DNA of 64,000 nt from Ixodes scapularis (GCF_016920785.2 NW_024609884.1:30238080-30302079), one strand, 5' to 3'; numbered from the stretch's first letter, positions 45,591 to 57,437 are shown. Notes: generated by a model from the letters alone, not told the origin. Program-made: numbers and translations.

Positions 45591-45897
45591 TGCGTAATTT
45601 GTAACGACGTCAGTGCCAAACACAATTATACAGTTGCGTAAATCTGGTTTACCAGAACGGTTGATTAGCACGCAACTGATGCTGATTCTCAAACTTCGCC
45701 TTGGACATCCGTCCTCGTTTGCGCTGGAAGACATCACCGCATAATTTCGGTTTACAACATAAGCCAACTATGCCTGGTGTCATGTGAAGCCAATGAGAGG
45801 CCCAATGTTAAGCGTTTGCTCGTGTCACATTAAACGACGAAGCGAGAAAAAAAAACAAAAAAAAAACAACAGTGCGGCACCGATTATAAGATCTCAA

Positions 45898-48143
45898 TTA
45901 AATGTCCATAAAAAAAGACGGCAATGACCCTTTCGAACTGTTAAGGCCCTTCGGTTCTAAAGCATTAAATTTATAAATATATTCAGATTCTTTATTTTTT
46001 CGATCTCTGGTGGTTCGAAAGCCCCTCCCCCCCTGGAGTTTAATAAAATTAAAATCAGAAAGTCTGTTAAGTCCTGCGGAGTTTAAGTGACGAGAAACTG
46101 GTCCGGCAACCTGTTTACGTATGTGACTTTTATGTAGATTCATGCGTTTTCTTATTCTTGTTTTAGTTTCTCCTATGTATTGAATTAGTTTCTCCTATGT
46201 ATTGAAATATTAAATGTAAAAAAAATATTTTTTACATTTAATCAAATAAAGAACATTTTCCGAATTACAGTCAAAGCTACCATTTATTTTCCAGTTAAAG
46301 TTATTTGCTGTGCTACGAATAGAGTTAGCTATAAGTATATCCACACATAAACTGCATTGGTTATCGTTGCATTTTACGCAACCAAGAGGGACCAGGCTAC
46401 GTCCGATGGAGTTTCGGGACTGTCTAAAAAACATTCAATAAATTACGTGGTCTCTTAAACGCTATACCAGGTGGTCGAGGGATAACAGCCTTTAAAGCAG
46501 TGTCCATGTGTCGTCTAAGAATATTGTTCAGTTTTGACTGGTAAGGTAAGATTAGTCGCAATTCATGGTTATTTCTTTTCGGTCACTCTACTAAACACGC
46601 GTTTCGAGAGATCGCTCGACTTTTTGATACTGAATTATGTATGAAGGGTAAGGGTTATCCACGGTTAATGAAATCCTTTCCTAGTGCTCTAGCTTTTATA
46701 TGAAAATCCTTATCTTCTGAACATAAGCGTCTTTAGACGTAGCATTTGGCTGTATGGTATATCTTTTTGTTTAGTACTGGATGACAGCTTTTTTAATGTA
46801 GAAATTGACGTCTATCTGTTGGTTTTTGATATAATGTTGTTTTCAAACCATTTTCAGTAAGCCTTATCTTAATATCTAGAAACTCTATTTCTGTATCGGA
46901 GTATTTATATGTAAATTTAATATGTGGATTAAAATTATTTGCAAAATTAATAAACTCAAAGAGTTTATCTTCCCCATTATTCCAAATTATAAATATGTCG
47001 TCGAGGCAACGTTTATAAAAAAAGGGGTTTATGCGGAAAGGAGTTAAGTAGCCGCTCCTCTAAAGATATCATATATATATTTGCATAGGAGAGAGAGAAA
47101 CGTGATCCCATTGCTGCGCCATGTGTTTGTAAATAGTGCTCATTCATACATGTGAAGTTATTAAGCTCTAAAGCTAAGTGAATAAAAATATTTCAGACGC
47201 TTTTACTAACAGTGAGGTCGTTTTCGTTAACAATATTCAGAACTGCTTGGATCCCTTCATCATGCGGCATATTAGTGTAAAGAGACACTACGTTCATTGT
47301 AACCAGCGAGGTACTATTAGCCCTAAAATCTATTTGGATGTCATTAATCAAATTGAGAAAATGGGAGGAGTCTTTTACGTAAGACGGGGCACCGGCTGCA
47401 GTACTTTTAATTTGTTCGTCAATAAAGTCTGAAATGTTTTCTGTATTTGTACCTATTCCCGAAATAATTGGTCTACATGGGTGATTTTGCTTGTGCACTT
47501 TCATTAACATATAAAACTGTCCTGGTCTCGGATTTTCTTAAATGAGATACCTAGAAATGTTTTTCTCTATTTTATTATTATCTAGTAGGTAGTTTAATTG
47601 GTTTGCTATTGACTCTCGAAACTTAAGTGTTGGATCATAATCTAGTTTTTTTTATATACCTTAGTGTCGTTCAGTTGTTTAATTGCTTCCGATACATAGT
47701 CGGCTGTGTTAACTATACATATATATACCTCCACCTTTGTCAGCCTGGACTATTACGATATCTCTGTTATCAGTGAGGTTTTATAATCATTGTCGATCTT
47801 TATAAGTTAAATTATTTTTAAGTGGTCTCTGTTTTTTATAAGCCGATAAAACATCTTTCTGCACCGCTTCTATGTTATTTATGACATCAACGTTTTGTTT
47901 ATTCAACGGTGGAATCCAATAGGATTTGTGTTTATATAAAGGCTCTTGGTAAGGAGCTTCTTTGAAAAAAACCTTACAGTGCAATTGCCGTGTAAATTCA
48001 TTTAATCCTTTGTGCAAGTCGAAATCATCACTACTGTTGCGAGGAGTCGGGCAAAACTTTAATCCCTTATTGAGAACTAATTCTTCGTGTTTAGAAATTA
48101 CATAGGAAGAATAATTGAATATTTCGGACTTTTCTCCACCCAT
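45898..48143 (-). pseudogene. Penelope-like polyprotein pseudogene (reverse transcriptase and GIY-YIG endonuclease)
   Basis: From 48143 downwards: the N-terminal block LVLNKGLKFCPTPR, then IVQADKGGGI near 47750, LMKVHKQNHPCRPIISGIGT, SLVTMNVVSLYTNMPHDEGI (catalytic-region motif), GAAMGSRFSLSYANIYM, and YKRCLDDIFIIWNNGEDKL with the DD pair of the active site (usually YIDD or YADD, here CLDD). The C-terminal endonuclease-like region has paired cysteines in CVKCNDNQCSLC, NVLYLIKC near 46235, and RKNKESEYIYKFNALEPKGL before a stop at 45898. At least four frame changes or stops break it. In active relatives the protein copies RNA at a nicked target. Confidence 0.88.
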
Positions 48144-48224
48144 ATCTGTACAATGTTCTGAGTTACATGTGTTAGCATGATGTGTTCTATTGATTAGGCG
48201 TGAAAAAAAGTTTTTCTATTTTTC

Positions 48225-48285
48225 TATTATATATATATTTATATATATATATAAATATAGTCTATAAATATAAATTATAATAAAA

Positions 48286-48330
<45 letters not shown>
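48225..48330. repeat. AT-rich (TA)n-containing microsatellite
   Basis: Interrupted TA repeats lie just upstream (5') of the Penelope coding region. Confidence 0.9.
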
Positions 48331-48331
<1 letters not shown>

Positions 48332-49352
48332 GAGTTGCATGTCTCTCACATATTTTCAACATCATGCTTCCTTTTAAATCTGTGTACCCACCTAAATGGT
48401 AGGTACACAACTGTATCGATATACGTTTTACAAGTTTCCTGATTTCACATTAGTTCCTGCCCGTAATACAAACCTAAGGAGTTTCCGCTGTCCTCTGCTT
48501 CCCTTTTCCTCTTAATCATAAATGTTTTTACACATTCCTCTGTGGTTCTTCGCCAAATGGTAGGTGCTCCAATTAACGCTTCAATCCCACACCTTATCTT
48601 GGACTTCGGTTTCATTGCATTCTTTCTGTCACATGGTCAAACCTAGTATTGCTTGTTCCGTACCTTTCAAGGTGTGTTTCAACTTTCAACAAACCCATAC
48701 AACTTCCTGCTTTTTTAGTTGTTCTTCTGTTTCCACTCACTTCAATCATACTCCAGCCACCCTTCACCTTTATATATCTACACTCGCTTTCTCTTTGCAC
48801 CATGTGTATATTTCTTATATCATAGACATGGGTGGAAAGGATTCACCATGCGATAATAAGTCGCAATTTCATCACAATCCCTCTTGTGTTTACACAGAAT
48901 CGCTTTCAAAATACACATCATGAAAGGCGTGAGGCCATATAGTTCCATTAAATGCCGCGTTTTACATGTTTTTTGTTTTTTTTTTGTAGGTTATCAGCGC
49001 TCATGTTATGCCTTCCCCGATGCTTCACAGAACTTCCGCAGGCATTTTGTGCACATACACATATTATACTGCACCTCATGAGGCGCAATATAGTGTGCGT
49101 AAATATGTTTCTACTGTCTCATGGTTGAGACCCACCATTCACGAAGGCAGGGTCTTGAAGTAAGCATGAGCGATCAACTTCGGGACAGATCCCGTAGGAG
49201 GAGGAGGGTCTTCAAGGCTTCGTCCTTGGCGCGAGCTCTCGATGGATTCGTAATCGTACACGAAACCCAGGGGCGGACGGGAAGCGATGGGCGACAGAAG
49301 ACGACGCGTTGTGGGATCGCCCCTCGCGCTCTACCTGTACGGTTCCTCTTAC
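48331..49352. other. Unassigned sequence
   Basis: A pyrimidine-rich 119-codon frame (48564-48923) has no recognised domain. The section 49130-49350 is GC-richer and may hold further exons of the minus-strand candidate at 49353, but none is secure. Confidence 0.4.
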
Positions 49353-49464
49353 CTTCTGACGGATCCACGACGACTGACGCATTCTGGAGGCGGTGCTCGG
49401 GGAAGTTGTCCCCCCGTTTTGAGAGCCCTGATGACCGTCCGCGGTTGCGTTTTTTTTAATGGAC
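49353..49464 (-). CDS. Candidate internal exon of an unidentified gene
   Basis: On the minus strand GCTTTTTTTCTTAAACAG, a strong acceptor with a long pyrimidine tract, is followed by 112 bases open in one frame (SIKKNATADGHQGSQNGGTT, then SPSTASRMRQSSWIRQK) and a strong donor AAG|GTAAGA. The length is one base plus 37 codons, so phase is defined. The peptide is hydrophilic and Ser/Thr/Gln-rich, typical of a disordered part of a larger protein. No family is recognised and neighbouring exons were not found with confidence. It lies about 100 bp outside the transposon that starts at 49565. Confidence 0.35.
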
Positions 49465-49564
49465 CTGTTTAAGAAAAAAAGCGTGGTCGCAAGAAAACAG
49501 AACAAAAAGTTGTTGTCCAGCTCGCAAAGCGCCCCAACATGCTGCACTGCACTGTAGAACAAAA

Positions 49565-51446
49565 GGGTGGTTCTCATTTGAACCCGTTCGCATTTCTACC
49601 TCCTCGTTTTTACCTTCTCATTTCAACCCAGCGCAAAACAACTTTCGCGTTTCTCCCTTTCTCATTTAAACCGTTATCAAAACAAACTTTCGAGTTTTGA
49701 CCCTTCTCAAAACGACTTTTCTTTTTTCAACCTTTCTCATTTCAAATTTTCTCAAAACATACTTTCTGGTTTTGACCATTGTCAGAAAGACTTTTTCTCA
49801 TTTTAACCTCTCTAATTTCGAACCCAAATTAATCCAACATCATGATCTCGCAATCTTTCTGCGGTATTTATGGCGAATTCGGGTAATTAATTGCCTTCGA
49901 GCCCTTGCCTGTGGCACCGGCGACCAAAAACGCGCCAGCGGCGCATCACGTGACCCTCTCCACCCGAATGCAAAGCACAATGAACTGACGTTTTATTTGA
50001 CTGGGTCGCGAGTGAGCTCTGTTAACTTCTTCGATCATTCTATGGTACCATGCATGAGCACGCTGCATACACCAACAACATAAATTGCGACTCTTTGAGA
50101 TGTGTGTAAACAGAAGCGGCTTCACAAAACTTTTCAAAATATTGGCATTACCACAGTCCGTACAGCTGACGGAATATTAAAATATAAAATCAATGAAAGG
50201 GCAGATGTATAAATCAGTGTGGTGTTGCCCGCACGTGCGTCAAATTTCAATAAATTTCGTTTGGATTTTCGATTAACTGTTGCCACGGAGGCTTGCCAGC
50301 GTCGCTTTCCATATTCTGTTTACTGTTAGTAGAGAGTTTTAGTAGATCGTTCCCATGACTCCGATAACGATATCCGATACTCCGCCACCGCCTCCCTTGC
50401 GCATGCATAGTATTGTTATCGGGGCTATCGGGTGTCGGAACGATCTACTAAAACTCTCTAGTACCTTTTTTGGAATCCTCAGTCTTCTCATTACACCCAC
50501 CCTCCTTGAAATTGTAATGCGTGTTCAAGTTTCAAACTGCATCACTATGCGTAGTTTTTTTTCAGCGGTGTAATAACTTGTTATTACAGAGTTGTAAAAT
50601 AAAGTGATGTATGATGCAGCCCGTGTCTCAAAGCAAACATACCTTGCTCAGGCTGGATAAATTCTTCCAAAAATGTTGACTTTCTTTGAAACATAAATTA
50701 TCTTTCTCTTCGTTGTTTTTGCTATTTTGTGTCAGAGCACAAAAGGGTGCCTGTCTCGATGGCTTCGTTTGCCACTCGAACCGGCTATTTGCCGCCTCAG
50801 CGAGCATTGTTTCGTTTGGTTCCTTATCCCGATTCGGATGTGACGATACCGGATACAGTCTGGCAGACAAGCTGCCCGACCTCTTGGAGCTCGGGAAAAC
50901 TTCTGCTGGTAAATTGCCGGTACACGCCTGAGAAGCGCAACCCGAAAAGCTTGCACCAGCCAGCCTTTGACCACGCCAACGCCCTTGCCGAAGATATGGG
51001 AAAGCTTTTTTTCAGGGAAAATGACCACCCGAATTGGCCATTACAAGCAATAGCACACGACTAGCACAATGATCCATCCGCTCCCCACGACGACATCTTC
51101 ACGACATACAGCGATAGAAGAGAAATGAAGTACCGAATCTGCGCTAGCCCTTTTGAAACCACGTCACCATGTGACCACGTAGCTACGTCAACAGACTCGG
51201 GGTGGCACGCAGGCATAAGGAAAATTGTTTCATGTGCTATGCAAGAGATGGTGCCGCTTCGCTTCATCTTCAACCTTCATCTTCAACTGTTTTTCCTTCT
51301 TTCTATACCTCACTACGGTGTTCAAATGACAACGGGTTCAAATGAGAAAGGGTCGAAACGCGAAAGGTTAAAACGCGAAGGGCGTTTTGCGAACGGGTTC
51401 AGACGAGAAGGGTTCAAATAAGAATGGGTTGTTTCGAGATACACCC
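49565..51446. mobile_element. Element bounded by inverted arrays of 15-bp repeats (second copy type)
   Basis: The left end GGGTGGTTCTCATTTGAACC and the complement of the right end (GGGTGTATCTCGAAACAACC) form related termini. Inside the left end about 17 units of roughly 15 bp run to 49825 (CTCATTTCAAATTTT, CTCAAAACATACTTT, CGAGTTTTGACCCTT). Inside the right end seven inverted units run from 51318 (GGTTCAAATGAGAAA, GGTTAAAACGCGAAG, GGTTCAGACGAGAAG). Flanks GAACAAAA and GAAAAAAA differ at one position and may be an 8-bp target duplication. The interior has a 111-codon frame (50729-51064) of no known family and a nested hairpin MITE. Confidence 0.7.
50330..50460. mobile_element. Small hairpin MITE, 131 bp
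   Basis: TAGAGAGTTTTAGTAGATCG with continuation TTCC is perfectly inverted at the right end (GGAA then CGATCTACTAAAACTCTCTA). Inner TATCGG-type words also pair. It lies inside the 49565-51446 element. Confidence 0.85.
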
Positions 51447-51461
51447 GAAAAAAAAGACTAT

Positions 51462-51533
51462 ATATATATATACATATATATATAACGGGCATGGTGGCGG
51501 GGGGCCGAAGGCGTGGGTATATATATATATATA
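51462..51533. repeat. TA microsatellite enclosing a 37-bp Penelope-terminus scrap
   Basis: Bases 51483-51519 (AACGGGCATGGTGGCGGGGG and GCCGAAGGCGTGGGTA) match 45111-45147 of the Penelope terminal repeat with one mismatch. (TA)n lies on both sides. Confidence 0.9.
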
Positions 51534-53879
51534 GGGCCTTAAATAACTTTTATCGGTACTTCGGCTTGTCCTTATTTCGCATCCTCAAAAGTTATTTTAA
51601 GCACTCGCTAAAAGGGTTTTTCAGGAAAAACTTATAAGGGGTTCTTTAAAACTCCTTTTTTTAATGCGAAAGACTTCTTCCTCACACATTCGCCTTTCCG
51701 GTGCGCCAGGGGGCGATAGTGCTTGAGGTGAAACCGTTCCTCAGGAGCTGAAAGAGTCTTTGGGGCATCAAAAAACCTTTCAAAAACGATTTTTTTTAGT
51801 GTGTCCATGGAACTTTATAGCCTTCAGGGTATGCAAGGCAAATGGGTTCACCATCTGGTCAATCAAACTATTCAACGTTTTATGGCAGATGGCTGGTAGA
51901 CGTTCTCCCGGCACGATTAATTTTAAGGCGATTGAAGAGTTTTAAACATTTAAACGTGAAAAAGTTTTTTTTTCTCCCTATAATTTTTTTTTAAATTTGT
52001 CTTTGACTTACTTCAATATTTGTTACTTTACAGAAAAACCTCTGAGTGCTGAAAGAACGTGATTTAAAGCGTGTCGAAGTAATTTAATTTTTGGTTTTGC
52101 TCATTTTAAATCTAGCGCGAAGCATTCATACGCAGAGCACCGTTATCAACCCCTATGGAAGAAGAGCGCTTCGTAGTCGCGTAATCTTCGCATACTTACC
52201 TGCTGAGGTTTTTGGTTTTTTGGCGTGAATAGTCAGTAGATTTAGCAAAGTAGCGGCCCAGCAACACCATCTGGGTTCAGTTCGCTTTCTTTTGTCCAGC
52301 TAGACAATTTATTCGGATTAAAGGCGGTGCCGCCTGAGCCCAAAGAAGACTCCGTGCGCGGCAAGCGCGAAGGATGGGGTTATGCTGCTTCCGACGTCGC
52401 GTTGGATTAGGGTGGATGGCTCCGCTAGGCCAGTGTCCCCGGAACCGGGCTGTAGGTACCACTCTTTTTTTTTGTTTTGTTTCGTACACCTGTCCGTGAC
52501 GCTTCCGGTTGATGGAGCCCCCGCATGCTTAGAGCCCCATCTCGCTGAATTCCACCCGAACGAACGCTGCCGTGTCGGTCCCACCGAGATGGCAAGAGAC
52601 AATGGAGAACTGCGGCTTTCCCATGGCTCATATTCACCGGCACGTTATTGTCCGCCGCCCACTCGTATGACAAAGAGAAACAGCGCCGAAAACCGCGATC
52701 CTTCCAAACACAGGGGGAAATGAGGACTGGTCGACGCTTTACGTTCGGGTGATTGTCGGGCTTTCTTTCTCTGTCACGCGACAGGCGACGCACTTGGGCG
52801 TTTCCTTTCAGGTTATGAAATCTCGTGAGAGAAAAAAACAATGGGATATTTATGAGCAGCTATTTGATTCTGCGCTGGTAACCTTTTCTTTTCTTTTCCT
52901 CGTAAACATTTTTTTTTTCTTGTTGTCCCGTTGACCATACACCCAAGAAACTCTGATCGCGCTACCATTCTGGATCATTCGATGCCACCGCAGCAGACAA
53001 TGAGATAAGAACGACACGAGGTAAGGACACTTCCTCGAAAACATGCACTTTGCAAAACAAGCAAAAACAAAAATTGTCCGTAATTTTACTTTCCTGAAGA
53101 ACACGGAGACTGCCAATACGAGGATCCCAGAGAATGACGAAGCACAGACTAATATTAGACAAAACAAAATGCAATATGCATAGAAAGAATGAGCATGACG
53201 TTTCACTTGATCGTTGTCCCTGCCCACATCGAATTGACCCGATCTATAATCGTATCCTGAGCTGCTTCATGTGCTAGGGTTCTCGTACTGTTCGCCGTAA
53301 TGCGCTGTCTCGGTGCTTTGCGTAATAGCTTTAAGTACACTCACACTTTTTTTTTATTATTAGTGTGTGACTTTACGATTGAATCCAGTAAAATCATGAT
53401 ATACGTAACATATAAAACCGGATCGGCTTAATTATAAAGTCAAGCAACATTTACTGTCGGCGGAAAAGCGTACGGCGTTCAATCAGCTATCCTGCTTTCC
53501 ATTTTCGGCATCTCAAGACGCCACGAACTACCTCGTCACCGCGGCGTTGTGTTCGGCGGGCGACGGCAGTGAATTCTTCCCCATATCACGAGCTTATCAA
53601 CAAAAGAAAGCGCGTCTACTTCCCAACAAAGCGCATAAATACCCAATCACTGCCATTTAAGAAACTGGGCCCCCTTCTCAGGGATGGCATGGCGACGTGA
53701 CGCTCTGCCTGTTTTGCCTGCGTAATATACTTTCCCGCAGAGTACACCTAGAGCCAATGGCATACCTGAATCACCTACGTCATTAGTGACGCTGGCATCA
53801 CCCTCGGTATAGTTACGTCGCAATTTTTTTCAAACCCCTTCGTCTCTCAGTCTGATTTTATATCGAACGCTCATTTGCC
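51534..53879. other. Unassigned sequence
   Basis: 52240-52740 is GC-rich with overlapping frames on both strands and no recognised domain. 53605-53770 contains GCGCGTCTACTTCCC and AGAGCCAATGGCAT, weakly like the left arms of the 16-18 kb MITEs, perhaps a decayed copy. Confidence 0.4.
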
Positions 53880-54478
53880 AGAAGGTCTAATACGCATCAT
53901 CAATGTGGGAGCCGGATCAACGTATACTCTCAACGACGACATAGAATCCGTTCAGAATCGATCAGCACGCTTTAGACTTTGAACTATTCACGTCTCGCCA
54001 GCATTTCACTGTTTTCTTGAGCTTCCTGAACTGCAATTTCAAAGAAAAATGTTGCGTCTCTGTATTTTCTGTAGAGTTTTCTTCTTTAAATAATCATTGC
54101 AACTCGATCTTCTTAGACAGCCTTCGTATATTTCATCCCACATTGATTACCAGTATGAAGTTGTCATTCCCTTTTGCAGCACAAACATTTTTTTTTTAAA
54201 TTATTATTCCTTTCTTTTCAAGACCAGCTCCAGAGCGGAACCGCCTTTTCGCCTTCATCACCTCGATTCAAGACGTCCCATCCTTCAAGACCGCCATAAC
54301 TGAAAACCTTTCTAACCCTGCACGCAAACTTTTTTTTTATTTTTTTTTAATATTTTTCGTTTGTTTTTGATTAGTGCACTCTTTGTTTATGCCTATTTTT
54401 AATACTTTGTCCCCACCCCCTTCAGAAACGCCCCTGGGCCCTGAAAGTACTGTTGTAATAAAAAAAAAAATAAAAAAA
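53880..54478 (+). mobile_element. LINE 3' end, truncated
   Basis: C-terminal reverse-transcriptase-tail segments are readable in broken frames: DDIESVQNRSARF, LELPELQFQRKM, QPSYISSHIDYQYEVVIPF and FKTSSRAEPPFRLHHLDSR. They are followed by a 3' untranslated region and an A-rich tail GTAATAAAAAAAAAAATAAA. This is the usual structure of a 5'-truncated non-LTR retrotransposon of the Jockey/CR1 type. Confidence 0.8.
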
Positions 54479-54892
54479 TGAGCCGAATGCGCTGCTGCCG
54501 TCACGCTAATTCTCGAAGAAATGTGTGAGCATTTCGCGCAGCGGTTACAGATAACAAAGCCTGGTGAATGCAGCCTCTCAGCACTTCTCCGAGGGGCGAA
54601 CATTTCCGAAACCCCTCTTCCCCTTGTTCGAGCACATCAGGTCACTTAGTGTGAAGAAGAACGTGCACGCGATACGCGGAAAACGACAGAGCCATTTCGT
54701 TGTTGTAAGTACATGTTGTGCATACAGGGGCGAAGACCCCGTACGCTTACGGCCCGGTGACATGGCAAGACGACTGCGCGTCAAGAACGGCGTGGCAGGC
54801 AGAAGAACGGTATCGCAGCCCGTATGCGTCCATAGGTCTTCAAGCCGATGGCGGTGCTTCTAGGGCGTCCAAAGCGCGCACCCGCACCCCAG
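54479..54892. other. Unassigned sequence
   Basis: Two short plus-strand frames (54564-54863 and 54718-54966) with no recognised motif. Confidence 0.4.
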
Positions 54893-55340
54893 CCGCTTAT
54901 TTCGATAGGCTAGGCGATAGGACGCATTTTAATGACGACCTCATAGAATTGGCTGGTTATAGATAGCGACGGTGTAACGTAACACCTTGCATTCGAGGTG
55001 TAGTGGGGGATAGTGGGGATACGGCGTACTTGGGCCGCCGGCGGGGCGCTGCGAAGCGGCGTTTACGGGTGGGCCATGGCGGGTTATTATTTTGTAATGA
55101 GTCATCCGCAGACAGTCGTCGCGAAGCGGAGTGAACCGGGGGGGATAAGTTATCACGCGCCCCAGTGATACACCCGCAGTCTCCCACTGCGCTGCGCCGA
55201 AATCGGCGAAGGGGGACGTCGCCGGGATCTTTTGGTTGCTAGGTGTTACGTCATGGCATCGCTTCCTATAACCAGTCAATCCAGAGCGCCCCCCGTTGCT
55301 ATGCGTCCTATCGCCAAGCCTCTCGAGATACGCACCCCGC
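54893..55340. mobile_element. Foldback/MITE with about 95-bp inverted arms
   Basis: The left arm (AGGCTAGGCGATAGGACGCA, then TGGCTGGTTATAGATAGCGA, then GTAACGTAACACCT) is matched by the complement of the right arm (AGGCTTGGCGATAGGACGCA, TGACTGGTTATAGGAAGCGA, TGACGTAACACCT). The centre of about 250 bp is GC-rich and non-coding. Confidence 0.8.
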
Positions 55341-56382
55341 CGCCATCTGTCGGCGCCTGCAGGTGTTTCCTAGCCAGTTTTAACAGCCAGTGGGGCTGTG
55401 GTGCCATCCCGTGGCGACGTTGCGAACTTTGAATATGTGTGCTCCAAACCAGTCCAAGGTCAGCGCATGTACCAGGGCACTAATGCAACGCATTAATAAA
55501 ATTAATCAGCTGCGACCTACACAAGAAGCTTAGAGAATATGCCGTGGTTTGCAAAACGACGTGATAAAAATATACGGTTTGTCGTGGGGCACTGGGTCTA
55601 TAGGAAGAATCATTGTTTCCCAGAGCACGGCATATTTCTGCCGTGCATTATTTCCCGCCCCATCACTTCCTGGGATCCGATCCGTTGGTCGCAGTGGACC
55701 TCCACTCCGCGCGTTGTGTGGTGTTGCTGATGTTCGCTTCTTGCGCGCGCTTTACGGCCATGACAGCAGTAAAGGGGTTTGACACGGAGGGTGCTTTTCG
55801 GGGAGGGATGTGCGTGACATCAGTGATCGGAAGAATCAGCAGCAAACACCCCGATTCCAGCACGCACACGAGCGGCGGGGAGCTGAGGGGGATGTCAGTG
55901 TTATCAGACGTATTTAGCGGTCGCACTCTCGACAACAAGGTTTGGCGCGCGCTGACGAGAGTAGAAAAATGGAGGAGTACAGGAAACGGCGATACGCGAT
56001 TATGACAGCAGCGCTATAAGATGCAGAACACGACGAACTACTTCCTGCTAAAAGAAAGATACTTCTTGCATGGCTGAATGCAACACAACGGACGTGGAAT
56101 CAAAAACAGGTGTATAAGGAGTGCGGCATTGATGAATACCGAAGCCTCTTTCAGGTGCCTCGGACGACGTGCCCAACAGCGCAAGCCACAAGTTAAGCGA
56201 TCCCAATGCCACCGCCGGCATCTCGCTGAGCAAAATCGGTAAAGTTGCCAGACAGGCGAACAAAATACCGCCAATTGCAAAGAGATCCCACGCCAAGGCG
56301 GGGAGTGTTTGTGCAGCCCGCGAGCAAACGCTCCCCAAACTTCCTGGGACGTCCATACGCCAACGCGGTTCCCCGTTCCGCG
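55341..56382. other. Unassigned GC-rich sequence with one broken frame
   Basis: At 55969 an ATG in good context (AAAAATGGAGGAG) starts MEEYRKRRYAIMTAAL, then a stop, then a frame open to 56194 (KILLAWLNATQRTWNQKQVY, KECGIDEYRSLFQVPR). This vaguely recalls N-termini of PIF/Harbinger-type transposases but the match is too weak to call. Other short frames lack motifs. Confidence 0.3.
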
Positions 56383-56512
56383 CAAAAGCGTGAGGTTGCG
56401 ATCACGTCATGCGCCTTTCGGGGAGCAAAGGAAGCGATTTCTCCCCTGTGTGAATACCCCTTAAGCACCATGCATATATATACTTCCTCCCTGTGCTGGG
56501 GTTACCCATGCC
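56383..56512 (+). repeat. Repeat unit copy 1, left part
   Basis: GCAAAAGCGTGAGGTTGCGA to GGTTACCCATGCC matches 59206-59337. The copy is interrupted here by the element at 56513. Confidence 0.9.
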
Positions 56513-56669
56513 TATAGGGCTCCGTGTTTTCGGATAAATCCGAAAAACTCCGAAAAACACCCGCCGGTAAAATTTTTGGGAATTCGGATTTATCCGATAA
56601 ACTCCGAATTGCTATGTGCCCATGCCCCCCCCCCCCCCCCCAACGCACACACACACACACAACAAAAAA

Positions 56670-56704
<35 letters not shown>

Positions 56705-57437
56705 TTTGCAATTTGAGCAGCGCAGGATTAATGGTCCTGGGAAAATGACACCATAAATATTTTCCAAGCCTCGGACCGTTGTCAAACGGGGGTTCTACGG
56801 CTTGTCTCGTCAAGGTTGGTGCAGGGAAACAGGTCATCGTACCATTCGTGTCACGACAAAAGCCACTCTTTGGTTTCCAGTTTGGGCCATGGGATTTGGG
56901 ATTTAGAGAAAGGAGAGGGTATGTTTCTGGGGGTAACAGTGAAAGCTATGGACCATAGAGGTTGTATAAAATAGGGAAGAGGGGCAGTTGAAACTTCTCT
57001 ATTACATCCTTAACAACTCCACCTCGCGCGGCCGCCGAGTAGATTGATGGGATGACTACGAGCTTCCTTGCGGCTACCTCCGGCAGTTTATTGATTTTAA
57101 GGTATCGACGTTTATCGAAGCCACCCTTGTGTGCGACTTTTGTCATGGGACAAATTATTATTGCCGATGACACCAACGCCAAATTCAACTGAAGAAATGT
57201 TAATTGATACGAGCGCGTTTTATTTTTTATCTGGCATACGTTTGCATCGGGTTATTATTTGTTATTTTTAATGGGAAACACTGCCAAATTAATCTCCGAA
57301 TTTCGGAGAATTGGGGATTCACAAAAAAAAAAAAAAACTCCGATAAACACCGAATTTTTTCTACAAAATAAACTCCGAAAAACACCCTCTGAATTTCACG
57401 AAAAATAAACTCCGAAAACACGGAGCTTTGGGGCCAT
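56513..57437. mobile_element. hAT-like non-autonomous element with CCGAAAAAC terminal arrays
   Basis: The left end ...GGGCTCCGTGTTTTCGGA and the complement of the right end (CAAAGCTCCGTGTTTTCGGA) are inverted. Inside both ends CTCCGAAAAACAC-type words recur several times, in opposite orientation. The flanks CCCATGCC and GCCATACC are similar and may be a decayed 8-bp duplication. The interior contains poly-T and an 80-codon minus-strand frame (56946-57188, reading KINKLPEVAARKLVVIPSIY) of unknown origin. Confidence 0.7.
56626..56703. repeat. C-run, (CA)n and T-run
   Basis: About 16 C residues, then short CA repeats, then a T-run of about 33 interrupted by nothing else. Confidence 0.9.

Larger units (their letters stand above)
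45112..48143 (-). mobile_element. Penelope-like element (PLE)
   Basis: On the minus strand the order is N-terminal region, reverse transcriptase, GIY-YIG endonuclease region, 3' untranslated sequence, then a hairpin terminal repeat that ends in (TA)n. This is the structure of GIY-YIG-bearing Penelope-like retroelements. Frameshifts make it inactive. A hAT-like terminus (45442-45590) and unassigned sequence lie between the coding part and the terminal hairpin. Confidence 0.88.

Noticed and set aside
55969..56194. PIF/Harbinger-like transposase start
   Set aside because: Only a loose resemblance of an Arg-rich N-terminus with an in-frame stop; no catalytic domain in the window.
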